Below are positions 7,848 through 17,122 of a stretch of DNA of 64,000 bases, in pieces. The position numbers and the translations under genes are program-made. Position 1 is the first letter of the stretch; every line of letters starts with the position of its first letter. The notes below the pieces were generated by a model. It did no database searches, was not told the DNA's origin, and worked only from the letters and a program-made list of their open reading frames with translations. Source of the stretch: an uncultured Eubacterium sp. (lineage in GTDB: Bacteria; Bacillota; Clostridia; Oscillospirales; Acutalibacteraceae); assembly GCA_905234495.1 (NCBI GenBank), contig CAJOHE010000005.1:54455-118454 (forward strand), in the 5' to 3' direction.

Positions 7848-9422
7848 TTATTTTGCTACGTCGCTAGCGCGGGATTCGCGGATAATGTTTACCTTAATCT
7901 GACCGGGATATTCCATCTCATCCTCAATCTTCTTTGCGATTTCATGCGCAATATAAGGCATTCTGCTGTCGTCGATAACGTTCGGCTTAACCATAACTCT
8001 GACCTCGCGGCCCGCCTGAATAGCGTAAGCTCTTTCAACACCGTCGAAGCTTGTTGAAATCTCTTCAAGCTGCTGAAGTCTCTTGATATAGTTTTCGATG
8101 TTTTCGCGTCTTGCGCCGGGCCTTGCGGCTGAAACCGCGTCGGCAGCCTGAACAAGACAGGCGACAACCGTTTTACATTCAATCTCACCGTGGTGAGCGG
8201 CAATAGCGTGGATAACGCCCTCGTTTTCCTTGTACTTTCTCGCATACTCAACGCCGAGAGCGATGTGCGAGCCTTCCATCTCGTGGTCGAGAGCCTTGCC
8301 TATATCGTGAAGAAGACCTGCGCGCCTTGCCTGCTTTTCGTCTGCGCCGAGCTCGGCTGCCATAAGTCCTGCAATATAGGAAACCTCGAGGCTGTGTTTA
8401 AGTACGCTCTGACCGTACGACGTACGGTATTTAAGCTTGCCGAGAAGCTTGACAAGCTCGGGATGAATCTGGCCGCAGTTGGCGGAAAGGACTGCCTTTT
8501 CACCCTCCTGCTTAATGGTCGCATTGACCTCTTTGGTGCTCTTTTCAAAGAATTCTTCAATCTTTGTCGGATGAATTCTTCCGTCCTGAATAAGTCTTTC
8601 AAGAGTGAGCCTTGCAATCTCTCTTCTGACAGGGTCAAACGAGCTGATTGTGATGGCTTCGGGCGTGTCGTCAATGATGAGCTCAACGCCTGTGATTTGT
8701 TCGATAGAGCGGATATTTCTACCCTCTCTGCCGATGATTCTTCCCTTCATTTCATCGTTGGGAAGCGCGACAACCGAAACGGTCGTTTCCGCCGTGTGGT
8801 CGGCTGCGCAGCGCTGGATAGCGGTGCCGATAATCTCGCGTGCAAGAATGTCGCTCTGGTCGCGAATCATCTGTTCGTACTCGAGGATTTTCTTGCTCTT
8901 TTCGGTATCAAGCTCTTCGCTGAGCGAGGCGAGAAGCTGTTCCTTCGCCTCTTCTTTTGTAAGTCCTGATATACGCTCCAGCATATCAAACTGGCTTTTC
9001 TTGATGCCGTCGATTTCGAGTAATTTTTCGTCGAGAACTTTCTGCTTTTCGCTTAATGCGTCGGATTTTTTCTCGATAGTTTCCGCGCGCTTGTCGAGAT
9101 GTTCTTCTCTCTGATTCAAGCGGTTTTCGAGCTTCTGGACTTCGCTTCTTCTTTCACGAATATCTTTTTCGTTTGCGCGAATTTCCTTGTCGGCTTCGGT
9201 ACGGAGTTTTTGTATTTCTTCCTTGGCTTCGATTATTCTTGCCTTTTTTGTAGCCTCTGCTTCCTGCAGAGCGTTGTTAATTATCTTTGTTGCTTCCTGA
9301 GTTGCCGAGCCGATTTCTCTCTCGCTCGTCTTTTTGCGGTGCGCACCGCCGGCAACAAATCCAATTATTCCGAATACAACGGCACAAACTATGCCGATAA
9401 CTACGTATAAAACATTACCCAT
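7848..9422 (-). CDS. rny: Ribonuclease Y
   Basis: The 524-residue membrane-anchored endoribonuclease initiates mRNA decay in many Firmicutes. It has one N-terminal membrane helix ([20 protein letters not shown]), a long charged coiled coil to about residue 200, a KH RNA-binding domain with [13 protein letters not shown], and an HD catalytic domain with [12 protein letters not shown]. Length matches the family (about 520). The ATG at 9422 has AAGGAGG 8 bases upstream and gives the usual short N-terminus; a start seven codons earlier would place that ribosome site inside the gene. It has its own promoter and terminator. Confidence 0.97.
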   Translation of the reverse strand: MGNVLYVVIGIVCAVVFGIIGFVAGGAHRKKTSEREIGSATQEATKIINNALQEAEATKKARIIEAKEEIQKLRTEADKEIRANEKDIRERRSEVQKLENRLNQREEHLDKRAETIEKKSDALSEKQKVLDEKLLEIDGIKKSQFDMLERISGLTKEEAKEQLLASLSEELDTEKSKKILEYEQMIRDQSDILAREIIGTAIQRCAADHTAETTVSVVALPNDEMKGRIIGREGRNIRSIEQITGVELIIDDTPEAITISSFDPVRREIARLTLERLIQDGRIHPTKIEEFFEKSTKEVNATIKQEGEKAVLSANCGQIHPELVKLLGKLKYRTSYGQSVLKHSLEVSYIAGLMAAELGADEKQARRAGLLHDIGKALDHEMEGSHIALGVEYARKYKENEGVIHAIAAHHGEIECKTVVACLVQAADAVSAARPGARRENIENYIKRLQQLEEISTSFDGVERAYAIQAGREVRVMVKPNVIDDSRMPYIAHEIAKKIEDEMEYPGQIKVNIIRESRASDVAK

Positions 9423-9540
9423 CAACAGCACCTCCTTCTTCATGAATTTTCAAAATCTACCATCAGAAAAGGTACAGTTTAAATGCAAATTACAAAGATT
9501 TACAAATGATTATATTAACCCAATGTAAAACTTCTCTAAT

Positions 9541-9569
9541 ACTATACAACAATATCTTGTATATGTCAA
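9541..9569 (-). promoter_or_regulatory. Promoter of rny
   Basis: On the minus strand TTGACA (9564-9569) and TATAGT (9541-9546) are separated by exactly 17 bases. This leaves an untranslated leader of about 110 bases before rny. Confidence 0.75.
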
Positions 9570-9603
9570 GCATTTTAGTTACAGAATGTATTAATGTAGT
9601 GTG

Positions 9604-9632
9604 TTGACAATTATACAAATAGGTGATAAAAT
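9604..9632 (+). promoter_or_regulatory. Promoter of the thrS T-box transcript
   Basis: A consensus TTGACA (9604-9609) lies 17 bases before TAAAAT (9627-9632), immediately ahead of the T-box leader. It is divergent from the rny promoter with about 35 bases between the -35 boxes. Confidence 0.85.
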
Positions 9633-9635
9633 ACG

Positions 9636-9861
9636 GTAAAGGCTATAACAAAGGACACGACGTTTGCCCACCTGTTCAAAGAGATTATGCGGTTGGTGAA
9701 AGCATAAAGCAGGCGCAAAGGTTACCGCCTTTACAGCCGTCCGCAGGAAATGGCGGGCCGTTTTTCAGCGTTAATGAATTTGAGCGGCAATTTTTAATTG
9801 CAATTCAGGTGGAACCGTGTAATTTTTTGCACCCTGATTTTTTCGGGGTGCTTTTTATTTT
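9636..9861 (+). promoter_or_regulatory. T-box riboswitch (threonine) upstream of thrS
   Basis: The leader contains the conserved T-box sequence AGGTGGAACCGTG (9807-9819), which pairs with the NCCA end of uncharged tRNA. A terminator hairpin with a T-run follows 10 bases later and must be disrupted for thrS expression. The base of Stem I is visible as GTAAAGGC (9636-9643) with GCCTTTAC (9727-9734). ACC at 9724-9726, just before the 3' arm, is the likely threonine specifier codon and fits the downstream gene. The inferred start of transcription (about 9639) would trim the first bases of that arm, so exact Stem I pairing is uncertain. Confidence 0.88.
9829..9861 (+). terminator. T-box regulated terminator before thrS
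   Basis: GCACCC (9829-9834) pairs with GGGTGC (9846-9851) and is followed by TTTTTATTTT. Its 5' side is close enough to the T-box sequence for the alternative antiterminator to form. Confidence 0.85.
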
Positions 9862-9873
9862 GGAGGAATGACT

Positions 9874-11811
9874 ATGAAAATCACATTAAAAGACGGCTCT
9901 GTTAAGGAATATTCCGCACCTCTCAGCGCCGCCGACATCACGAAGGATATTTCGATGGGACTTTACCGTAACGCCTGCGCCTGCAAGGTGAACGGCGAGG
10001 TGAAGGACCTTCGCGCGGTCGTTGACGGCGACTGCGATTTCGAGGTGCTGACCTTTGACGACGAGGACGGCAGAAAGGCGTTTAACCATACGGCTTCCCA
10101 CATTATGGCGCAGGCTGTAAAGAGGCTCTATCCCTCGGCAAAGCTCACAATCGGCCCCGCGATTACGGACGGCTTTTACTATGACTTCGACGTTGAGAAA
10201 TCCTTCTCACCCGAGGACCTTGAAAAGATTGAGGGCGAGATGAAAAAGATTGTCAAGGAAGGGCTTGAAATCGAGCGTTTCGAGCTTCCCGTTGACGAGG
10301 CAATCAGGCTTATGGAAGAGAAGGACGAACCCTACAAGGTTGAGCTCATCAAAGAGCACGCCGACAAGGGCGAGGCTATCAGCTTTTATAAGCAGGGCGA
10401 GTTTACGGAGCTCTGCGCAGGCCCCCACCTTATGGATATGAAGGTTGTAAAGGCTTTCAAGCTTACGCAGTGCACGGGCGCATACTGGCGCGGCGACGAG
10501 AAAAACAAGATGCTCTGCCGCGTTTACGGCACCGCGTTCCCGAAGGCTTCGATGCTTGAGGAACACCTTGAGGCTCTTGAAGAGGCGAGAAGGCGCGACC
10601 ACAACAAGCTCGGCAGAGAGCTTGAGCTCTTCACGACCGTTGACTACATCGGTCAGGGACTTCCGATTATGCTTCCCAAGGGCGCAAAGATTATCCAGAT
10701 TCTTCAGCGCTGGGTTGAGGACGAGGAAGCAAAGCGCGGCTGGCAGATTACCAAAACGCCGTTTATGGCAAAGAGCGACCTCTACAAAATCAGCGGTCAC
10801 TGGGACCATTACCGCGACGGTATGTTCGTTCTCGGCGACCCCGAGAAGGACAAGGAGGTTTTCGCCCTTCGTCCGATGACGTGCCCGTTCCAGTATCAGG
10901 CATATCTCAACAAGCCCCGTTCATACCGCGACCTTCCTCTCAGGTACGACGAGACCTCGACTCTTTTCAGAAACGAGGCTTCGGGCGAGATGCACGGCCT
11001 TATCCGCGTCCGTCAGTTCACAATTTCGGAAGGTCACCTTATGTGCCGTCCCGACCAGCTTGAGGACGAGTTCAGACGCTGCCTTGAGCTCTGCGAATAT
11101 ATGCTCAAGACCCTCGGACTTTACGAGGACGTTTCTTTCCGTTTCTCTCAGTGGGACCCGAACGACAGGGAAAAGTACATCGGCACACAGGAGCAGTGGG
11201 ACGAGGCTCAGGGCGTGATGAAGACGATTCTCGACGACCTCGGTCTTGACTATAAAATCGGTGTCGGCGAGGCTGCGTTCTACGGACCGAAGCTCGACAT
11301 TCAGATTAAAAACGTATTTGGCAAAGAGGACACGCTCATCACAATTCAGATTGACCAGATGCTTGCCGAAAAATTCGGTATGGAATACGTTGACAGCGAC
11401 GGACAGAAGAAGAATCCGTACATCATTCACCGTACCTCAATCGGCTGCTACGAGAGAACTCTCGCCCTTCTGATTGAAAAGTACGCGGGCGCGTTCCCGA
11501 CGTGGATGGCACCCGTTCAGGTCAAGCTTCTTCCGATTGCAGACCGTCATCTCGACTATCTCTACGAGGTAAAGGCGGCTCTCGAGGCAAAGGGAATCCG
11601 CTGTGAAATCGACGACAGAAGCGAAAAAATCGGCTTCAAGATTCGTGCGGCTCAGCTTGAAAAGGTGCCGTATATGATTCTTGCGGGCGATAAGGATATA
11701 GAGGCAAACACAATTTCAGTCCGTTCAAGAAAGAACGGCGACGAGGGCGCTTCAACTCTCGATGAATTCCTTGCAAGAATTACCGAAGAGGTTGAAAGCA
11801 AGGCTTTATAA
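9874..11811 (+). CDS. thrS: Threonyl-tRNA synthetase
   Basis: The 645-residue class II synthetase charges tRNA-Thr. Domain order is as expected: an N-terminal TGS domain (to about residue 60), an editing domain with HTASHIMAQAV and CAGPHL motifs, the catalytic core with the zinc-binding cysteine in MTCPFQYQ and motif 3 in IGCYERTLALLIE, and an anticodon-binding domain at the end. I chose the second ATG (9874), since GGAGG lies 7 bases before it but only 1 base before the first ATG at 9868. The T-box leader ties expression to threonine supply. The following lipoprotein gene begins 10 bases later and may share the transcript. Confidence 0.98.
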   Translation: MKITLKDGSVKEYSAPLSAADITKDISMGLYRNACACKVNGEVKDLRAVVDGDCDFEVLTFDDEDGRKAFNHTASHIMAQAVKRLYPSAKLTIGPAITDGFYYDFDVEKSFSPEDLEKIEGEMKKIVKEGLEIERFELPVDEAIRLMEEKDEPYKVELIKEHADKGEAISFYKQGEFTELCAGPHLMDMKVVKAFKLTQCTGAYWRGDEKNKMLCRVYGTAFPKASMLEEHLEALEEARRRDHNKLGRELELFTTVDYIGQGLPIMLPKGAKIIQILQRWVEDEEAKRGWQITKTPFMAKSDLYKISGHWDHYRDGMFVLGDPEKDKEVFALRPMTCPFQYQAYLNKPRSYRDLPLRYDETSTLFRNEASGEMHGLIRVRQFTISEGHLMCRPDQLEDEFRRCLELCEYMLKTLGLYEDVSFRFSQWDPNDREKYIGTQEQWDEAQGVMKTILDDLGLDYKIGVGEAAFYGPKLDIQIKNVFGKEDTLITIQIDQMLAEKFGMEYVDSDGQKKNPYIIHRTSIGCYERTLALLIEKYAGAFPTWMAPVQVKLLPIADRHLDYLYEVKAALEAKGIRCEIDDRSEKIGFKIRAAQLEKVPYMILAGDKDIEANTISVRSRKNGDEGASTLDEFLARITEEVESKAL

Positions 11812-11821
11812 GGAGGCAGCT

Positions 11822-12484
11822 ATGAAAAAGATTATTGCAGTATTGTTAAGCGTTGTGCTTGTTTTGGCAAGCGTTGCGGTGCTTTCGGCGTGCAGCAAAA
11901 AGGACGACGGCGGCGAAACACCGATTGACGGCGGCTGGTCAAGCGCCGACGCAACCGAGATTACCGACGAGGTAAGAGCTCTTTTCGACAAGCTTGAAAT
12001 CGACGGCGCAACCTATACCCCGATTGCATATCTCGGCAGTCAGGTTGTTGCGGGAACAAATCACCGCGTTCTCTGCGCAGTAACGCCCGCGGTTCCCGAC
12101 GCAAAGTCAACCTATGCGGTTGTAACCCTCTACGAAGACCTTGAGGGAAACGTTGAGCTCACCGAGGTTCTCGGAAGCGACGCCGAGGCTTATGCCGCGG
12201 AAGGTCTTGCAGGCGGCTGGGTAGTTCACGAGGAGGTCGACACACCCGACGAGGCGAAGGAGGCTCTCGCAAAGGCGAGCGAAACCCTCACGGGCGCCGA
12301 GTATTCACCGGTCAAGCTTCTTGCATCGCAGGTTGTTGCCGGAATGAATTACCAGATTTTCTGCGAGATGAAGGCAACGGTTCCGGACGCTACGACGGAG
12401 TACGCAATCGTGTACGTTTACGCCGACCTTCAGGGAAACGCGGAAATCACCGACACCTACACGTTTTCGGCAACAAACGCATAA
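11822..12484 (+). CDS. Lipoprotein with two cystatin (stefin)-like domains
   Basis: The 220-residue protein has a lipoprotein signal peptide ending in LSAC (lipidated Cys24) and then two similar domains. Each shows features of type 1 cystatins: a GGW start (37-39 and 131-133), a helix, and the signature QVVAG (74-78 and 170-174), followed by TN or MN and two beta strands ending near LEGNVELTE and LQGNAEITD. In stefins, the N-terminal glycine and the QVVAG hairpin plug the active site of papain-type proteases. A cell-surface inhibitor or binder of cysteine proteases is therefore plausible but unproven. It follows thrS with AAGGAGG as ribosome site and ends at a terminator. The original papain-cystatin link comes from animal proteins; the bacterial role is inference. 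Confidence 0.75.
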   Translation: MKKIIAVLLSVVLVLASVAVLSACSKKDDGGETPIDGGWSSADATEITDEVRALFDKLEIDGATYTPIAYLGSQVVAGTNHRVLCAVTPAVPDAKSTYAVVTLYEDLEGNVELTEVLGSDAEAYAAEGLAGGWVVHEEVDTPDEAKEALAKASETLTGAEYSPVKLLASQVVAGMNYQIFCEMKATVPDATTEYAIVYVYADLQGNAEITDTYTFSATNA

Positions 12485-12501
12485 ATTAATATAAACGCAA
12501 A

Positions 12502-12536
12502 AAAGAAGGACTGCTTTCAGTCCTTCTTTCTTTTTA
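12502..12536. terminator. Bidirectional terminator
   Basis: A perfect 11-pair stem AAAGAAGGACT/AGTCCTTCTTT (12502-12512, 12519-12529) has A-runs and T-runs on opposite sides. It ends both the lipoprotein gene and the convergent PHP gene, whose stop codon lies within it. Confidence 0.9.
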
Positions 12537-13299
12537 TCTTGAGCCCGTCGAGGGGCGTTATTCCGAGGTCGCTTAAATATTTCTGCGCGATTTTCAGAAG
12601 CAGCTTTCTGCGGAATGCGGTCGGGGTATGGGCGTCAATGCCGATGACAACGTCGTTTCCGACCTCTGCCGCAATCTTCCAGAACCTCTTGTCGGGATAG
12701 TTTCTGTTGTCGTAAAAGCCGAGCATATTGAATTCAATCGGAATGCCGAGCTTCTTTATTTCCCTGCAGAAATAGGTCATTTTGTTTATGTAGGTCTTCT
12801 CGTCGCCCGTCCAGTTAAACAGGTCGGGGTGGGCGAGATAGAGGAATTTTCCCGTCGCAAGTCCGTCGAGCGTCTGCGAAATATATCTGTCAAACAGAAG
12901 GGGATTATCCGACGCGCTTCCGTTATACGACGCGCCCTCCTCGTATTCGTTTCCGATGAAGTGCTGGCCGAGAATCAGGAAGTCGTAGTCAAACTGCGAA
13001 AGGAATTGTTCGGTTTCCTCAAATAATTCGGGATAGTATTCAAGCTCGAAGCCGAGGAAAATTTTAATCTCGTCCTTATATTCTTCCTGAAGGGCGCGGA
13101 CGGACCTTGCATAGTCCGCGGCGTCCTCAACCTTCATCCTGAAATTTGAGTAATATTCATCGGGATTCGGGAATATCATGGGCGAGTGGTCGGAAAAGCC
13201 GAGCTCGGTATATCCCGCTTTTAATGCTGCTTTAACATATGCGGCGTCCGTGCCCGTGGCGTGGCCGCATCTCGTTGTATGTGTGTGGTAGTTTTTCAT
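12517..13299 (-). CDS. PHP-family phosphatase, histidinol-phosphatase-like
   Basis: The 260-residue protein starts MKNYHTHTTRCGHA and contains FSDHSPM, LGFELEY, LGQHFI, AHPDLF and IGIDAHTP. These are the metal-binding His/Asp/Glu motifs of PHP phosphoesterases, in the arrangement of HisK-type histidinol-phosphatases (histidine synthesis). No other his genes are nearby, so a different phosphoester substrate is possible. The stop codon is inside a bidirectional terminator shared with the lipoprotein gene. Confidence 0.85.
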   Translation of the reverse strand: MKNYHTHTTRCGHATGTDAAYVKAALKAGYTELGFSDHSPMIFPNPDEYYSNFRMKVEDAADYARSVRALQEEYKDEIKIFLGFELEYYPELFEETEQFLSQFDYDFLILGQHFIGNEYEEGASYNGSASDNPLLFDRYISQTLDGLATGKFLYLAHPDLFNWTGDEKTYINKMTYFCREIKKLGIPIEFNMLGFYDNRNYPDKRFWKIAAEVGNDVVIGIDAHTPTAFRRKLLLKIAQKYLSDLGITPLDGLKIKRKKD

Positions 13300-13375
13300 A
13301 CATATATTATACCACTTGTCGCTTATAATGACAAGACTTGTAAAAAAATAACATTTTCTGTAAAATTAAACAAAG

Positions 13376-13460
13376 ATAATGGACACCGCTGCACCCTTAA
13401 CGGACATTATCGCTTTTTTGCACAAAAAAGCGAACAAATATTTATGTAATATGATATAAT
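13376..13460 (+). promoter_or_regulatory. Probable promoter and palindromes before the ABC exporter genes
   Basis: A TATAAT box (13455-13460) lies 30 bases before the start codon, with only a weak -35 (GAACAA, 13432-13437). Just upstream are two palindromes: GATAATG with CATTATC (about 13375-13411), and a perfect nine-pair hairpin CGCTTTTTT/AAAAAAGCG (13411-13432). The poor -35 with palindromes alongside suggests regulated expression, for example by a repressor or activator. The regulator gene is not adjacent. Confidence 0.4.
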
Positions 13461-13489
13461 ACATTTATATTATGAAAGGAGGGGAGAAT

Positions 13490-15313
13490 ATGCCGAGATA
13501 CATAAGACTTCACGAGCAGGTCAAGGTTCCCGTTGTGAAAAATATGATATACGCCGTAAAGCTCATCTGGCAGGCGGATAAAAAGCTGATGCTCGGCTAT
13601 CTGATGAGCGCGATTGCGGGCAAGGTTTTCGGGCTCTTTATTCAGAATATTCTCTTCCTCAAGGTGCTTCTCAGCGTAATCGACGGCAGCAGGGGTTTTA
13701 TACAGTATGTAAAATATCTCGTCGCATTCGCGGTCTGCTCGGGGCTCACTAAGGCGTGCCAGTGGTACGGCGAGTACACCCAGAAATACGCAGCCAAAAG
13801 AGTGCTCAAAAACCTCAACAATAAGGTTTTCGGCAAGGCGGCGTCGCTTGACGTCAGCTGCTACGAAGACCCCGATTTCTACGATAAATACCAGAGGGCA
13901 ACCCTCGTTTTGCAGTACGGATATTTTGACGTTCTGATATCAAGCCTCTGCGGTATGCTCGGCTCGGCAATCTCGTTTATCTGCGTTATCACGACGGTCA
14001 CGGTTATCGACCCCGCGTATCTCATTTTTCTACTGCCTGTATTATTTGTCTTTGCAATCGAGATTGCAAAAAGCAAGCTCGTCTACAAGCGCGACCTTGA
14101 AATGACGAAGAATAACAGGGTGAAGGCGTACATTCAGCGAACCGTCTTTCTGAAGGACTTTTCAAAGGATATGCGCACCTCAAATATATTCTACGTGCTG
14201 ATGAGGCGCTTCGACCTTGCAATCCGCTCAAACATATCCATTCTCAGGCGGTACGGCGTGAAGCTGTTTTTATACAGTATGATAAGCTCGACCTTCAGCG
14301 AGTTCATCCCGATTATCGGTACCTACGCCTATGCGGGCTACAGATTTATCAACGGCAGCGATATGACGATTTCGGGCTTCTCGGTCGTGCTGTCGTCGAT
14401 AAATTCGGTGCGAAGCGCAACGCTTGAAATTGCCGACGGCTTTGAAAGCATCAACGAGATGGCGCTCTATTTTCAGAATCTGCGCGATTTTTTCGACTAC
14501 GAGCCCAAGGTCGTTTCGGGTCCGCTCGACGTTCCCTATTTCGAGAGCCTTGAGTTTAAAAATGTGTCCTTCCGCTATTCGTCTGCCAAGGTCAATTCCC
14601 TCAACAACGTAAATATGAAAATCACTAAGGGGCAGACCGTTGCGGTTGTCGGAATAAACGGCGCGGGCAAGTCCACCCTCGTGAAGCTTCTTCTCAGATT
14701 CTACGACCCGACCGAGGGCGTAATCCTCTACAACGGCGTCGACATAAGGGAATACAGCGTTTCGCAGCTTCGCGATAAGTTTGCGACTGTCTTTCAGGAT
14801 TACAGGAATTTTGCAATATCGGTGTTTGAAAACGTCATCTGCAAAAACTGCACCGACGAGGAAAAGGTCATCGCGCGTCAGGCGCTCATTCAGAGCGGCG
14901 TGTGGGATAAAATCAGCACCTTTGCCGACGGCGGCGACACGGTTCTGACCCGCGAATTTGACGAAAACGGCGCGGGGCTTTCGGGCGGCGAAAACCAGAA
15001 GGTGTCGACCGCAAGGCTCTTTGCAAGCGAGTTTGACATCGCCGTGCTCGACGAGCCGTCCTCTGCGCTCGACCCGATTGCCGAATATAAAATGTATGAA
15101 AATCTTATTGCGGCAACCGCGGATAAGACCGTAATGTATATTTCACACCGCCTTTCAAGCGCCGTTCTTTCGGACAATATCTTCGTTCTCGACCGCGGAA
15201 CGGTTATCGAAAGCGGCAGCCACGCTGAGCTTATGGCGGCGGGCGGCGAATATTGCAGGATGTTTACCCTTCAGTCCTCAAGCTACAGAGAGGAGGGTGA
15301 AGACGATGCGTAA
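13490..15313 (+). CDS. ABC exporter subunit 1 (fused membrane and ATPase domains)
   Basis: The 607-residue half-transporter has about six membrane helices in the first 320 residues and a C-terminal ATPase. The ATPase has Walker A GINGAGKST (near 387), a Q-loop FQDYRNF, a signature SGGENQKV (near 496), Walker B VLDEPSSALDP and switch ISHRLS. The glutamate after Walker B is present, so the site should be active. The ATG at 13490 is preceded by AAAGGAGGGG. It overlaps its partner gene by 8 bases, which points to a heterodimer. The cargo is unknown: no peptide precursor, modification enzyme or immunity gene is beside it. Confidence 0.9.
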   Translation: MPRYIRLHEQVKVPVVKNMIYAVKLIWQADKKLMLGYLMSAIAGKVFGLFIQNILFLKVLLSVIDGSRGFIQYVKYLVAFAVCSGLTKACQWYGEYTQKYAAKRVLKNLNNKVFGKAASLDVSCYEDPDFYDKYQRATLVLQYGYFDVLISSLCGMLGSAISFICVITTVTVIDPAYLIFLLPVLFVFAIEIAKSKLVYKRDLEMTKNNRVKAYIQRTVFLKDFSKDMRTSNIFYVLMRRFDLAIRSNISILRRYGVKLFLYSMISSTFSEFIPIIGTYAYAGYRFINGSDMTISGFSVVLSSINSVRSATLEIADGFESINEMALYFQNLRDFFDYEPKVVSGPLDVPYFESLEFKNVSFRYSSAKVNSLNNVNMKITKGQTVAVVGINGAGKSTLVKLLLRFYDPTEGVILYNGVDIREYSVSQLRDKFATVFQDYRNFAISVFENVICKNCTDEEKVIARQALIQSGVWDKISTFADGGDTVLTREFDENGAGLSGGENQKVSTARLFASEFDIAVLDEPSSALDPIAEYKMYENLIAATADKTVMYISHRLSSAVLSDNIFVLDRGTVIESGSHAELMAAGGEYCRMFTLQSSSYREEGEDDA

Positions 15314-17099
15314 AAAAGAAAAAACAGAGCATTCAATGGTTGCGAATATGCTCTATTTTATGAAGCTTCTGTTTTCGGTTTCGCCCCTTCTCGTAATCGG
15401 CGAGTGCATCTGGGGAATCATCCTCACCCTGCCGAATAAGCTCATCAGCGTTCTCGGCATCAAGATGATGCTCGACATCGTTGAAAGCGGCGAGAGGCTT
15501 TACAGATTATATTACGTTGTCGCGGCGGTTGCGGCGTTCCTCATTGTCAGCAAGCTCATAGCGTGGCTTTTCCGCGAGTTCATCTGGAACGTGGAGAGGG
15601 AAAAGGTGTATCAGCGCCTCAACCGGAAGCTCTATGAAAAGACGATTTCCCTCGACCTTGAAAGCTACGACAATCCCGAATTTTACAACAATTTCATCCT
15701 GACAATCGAGTCCTCGTCGGACAGCATACAGAATATGCTCGGGCTTGTCAGAATGTATATAGGAAACGTGATTTCACTCATCACAATCGGCTCGATTCTC
15801 TTCGTTATCGACCCCGTCTGCCTTGTGATAATTCTCGTGTTCGTGCTGTCGTTCCTGCCGCTGAGCAAAAAAATCGGCAGGCTTCAGATGGACAGGCGAA
15901 TCGACAACACGAGATTCCACCGCCGTTCCGACTATTTCCAGCGCGTGTTCTACCTTCAGGACTACGCAAAAGAGGTCAGGATGAACAACATCTCGCCGAT
16001 TCTTATGGAAAGGTACAACGACGCGGCAAACGACGTTGTTGAAAATCAGAGAATCTACTGGGTAAAGATTTCGCTTCTCTATTTCATTCAGGAATTCGGC
16101 ATTCAGATTCTCGGCTTTATGTTCGTTCTGCCGCTCTACCTCGGCTACTGCGTGCTTGTGAAAAAGACGCTTTCGGCGGGCGATTTCGTCGCCACCTTCA
16201 ACGGCGCGTATTCGGTTGCCACCTCGGTCAATTTCCTGACCGTGTGGGCGCTCGCAAGATTTGAGGAGCACGGCAAGATGATTGAAAAATACCGCGAATT
16301 CCTCAAATGCGGCAACAATATCCACGACGGCGGAACCGTTGCCGAAAAGGGCGAGCCGAAGGAAATAAAAATCGAAAACCTTTCGTTCACCTATCCGAAC
16401 AACGACCATCAGACGCTGACGGACATAAACCTCACGATAAAGCCCTATGAAAAAATCGCGCTCGTCGGCTACAACGGCGCGGGAAAAACCACGCTGACGA
16501 ATCTGCTGCTGCGCCTCTACGACGCGACGGAAGGCTCAATCAGCATAGGCGGCGAGGATATACGCGACGTCACGATAGGCTCCCACCGCGACCGCTTTGC
16601 AGCGGTGTTCCAGGACTTTCAGCTCTTCTCGTGCTCGGTCGGCGAAAACGTCGCTCTCGACCTTGACCCCGACGAAGAGAGGGTTATGAAGGCGCTCGGC
16701 AGCAGCGGCTTTTCAAAGGAGCTTCCAAAGGGAATCGACACTGAGATGCTACGCGAATTCTCCGACGAGGGCATTATGACCTCGGGCGGCGAGGCGCAGA
16801 AGGTTGCGATTGCAAGGGCGTTTTACAAGGACTGCCCATATGTAATCCTCGACGAGCCCTCGGCAAATCTCGACCCTGTCGCCGAGTACAATCTCAATCA
16901 GGCGATGCTCGAGGCGGCGCACGACAAGACCGTTATCTTCATCTCGCACAGGCTGTCGACCACGATAAACGCCGACAGAATCTACGTTATGGAAAACGGC
17001 AGAATCATCGAAAGCGGCTCGCACAGCGAACTTATGAAACAAAACGGAACATACTCATATATGTTCAATCTCCAAGCCGAAAAATACAAACAGGGTTAG
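15306..17099 (+). CDS. ABC exporter subunit 2 (fused membrane and ATPase domains)
   Basis: The 597-residue partner has the same plan: membrane helices to about residue 320, Walker A GYNGAGKTT (near 387), signature TSGGEAQKV (near 492), Walker B ILDEPSANLDP and switch ISHRLS. Both subunits have Glu where many exporters have Gln after SGG, which marks them as a related pair. I chose the ATG at 15306 because AGGAGG lies 9 bases upstream; a GTG three codons earlier would sit on the ribosome site. Translation is probably coupled to subunit 1. Substrate unknown. Confidence 0.9.
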   Translation: MRKKEKTEHSMVANMLYFMKLLFSVSPLLVIGECIWGIILTLPNKLISVLGIKMMLDIVESGERLYRLYYVVAAVAAFLIVSKLIAWLFREFIWNVEREKVYQRLNRKLYEKTISLDLESYDNPEFYNNFILTIESSSDSIQNMLGLVRMYIGNVISLITIGSILFVIDPVCLVIILVFVLSFLPLSKKIGRLQMDRRIDNTRFHRRSDYFQRVFYLQDYAKEVRMNNISPILMERYNDAANDVVENQRIYWVKISLLYFIQEFGIQILGFMFVLPLYLGYCVLVKKTLSAGDFVATFNGAYSVATSVNFLTVWALARFEEHGKMIEKYREFLKCGNNIHDGGTVAEKGEPKEIKIENLSFTYPNNDHQTLTDINLTIKPYEKIALVGYNGAGKTTLTNLLLRLYDATEGSISIGGEDIRDVTIGSHRDRFAAVFQDFQLFSCSVGENVALDLDPDEERVMKALGSSGFSKELPKGIDTEMLREFSDEGIMTSGGEAQKVAIARAFYKDCPYVILDEPSANLDPVAEYNLNQAMLEAAHDKTVIFISHRLSTTINADRIYVMENGRIIESGSHSELMKQNGTYSYMFNLQAEKYKQG

Positions 17100-17122
17100 C
17101 AATTTGCCAACCCTGTTTTTTT
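17091..17122. terminator. Bidirectional terminator after the ABC exporter genes
   Basis: CAGGGTTAGC (17091-17100) pairs with GCCAACCCTG (17106-17115) with one mismatch, then a run of seven T. The exporter stop is in the stem, and the stop of the convergent glycosyltransferase gene overlaps the end of the T-run. Confidence 0.88.

Noticed and set aside
8190..8969. Reading frame of 259 codons on the plus strand opposite rny
   Set aside because: It is the mirror of the RNase Y coding sequence and has no ribosome site or motif.
13300..17120. Peptide precursor for the ABC exporter pair
   Set aside because: I looked for a small frame with a double-glycine leader or a Cys/Ser/Thr-rich core near the exporter genes and found none with a ribosome site.
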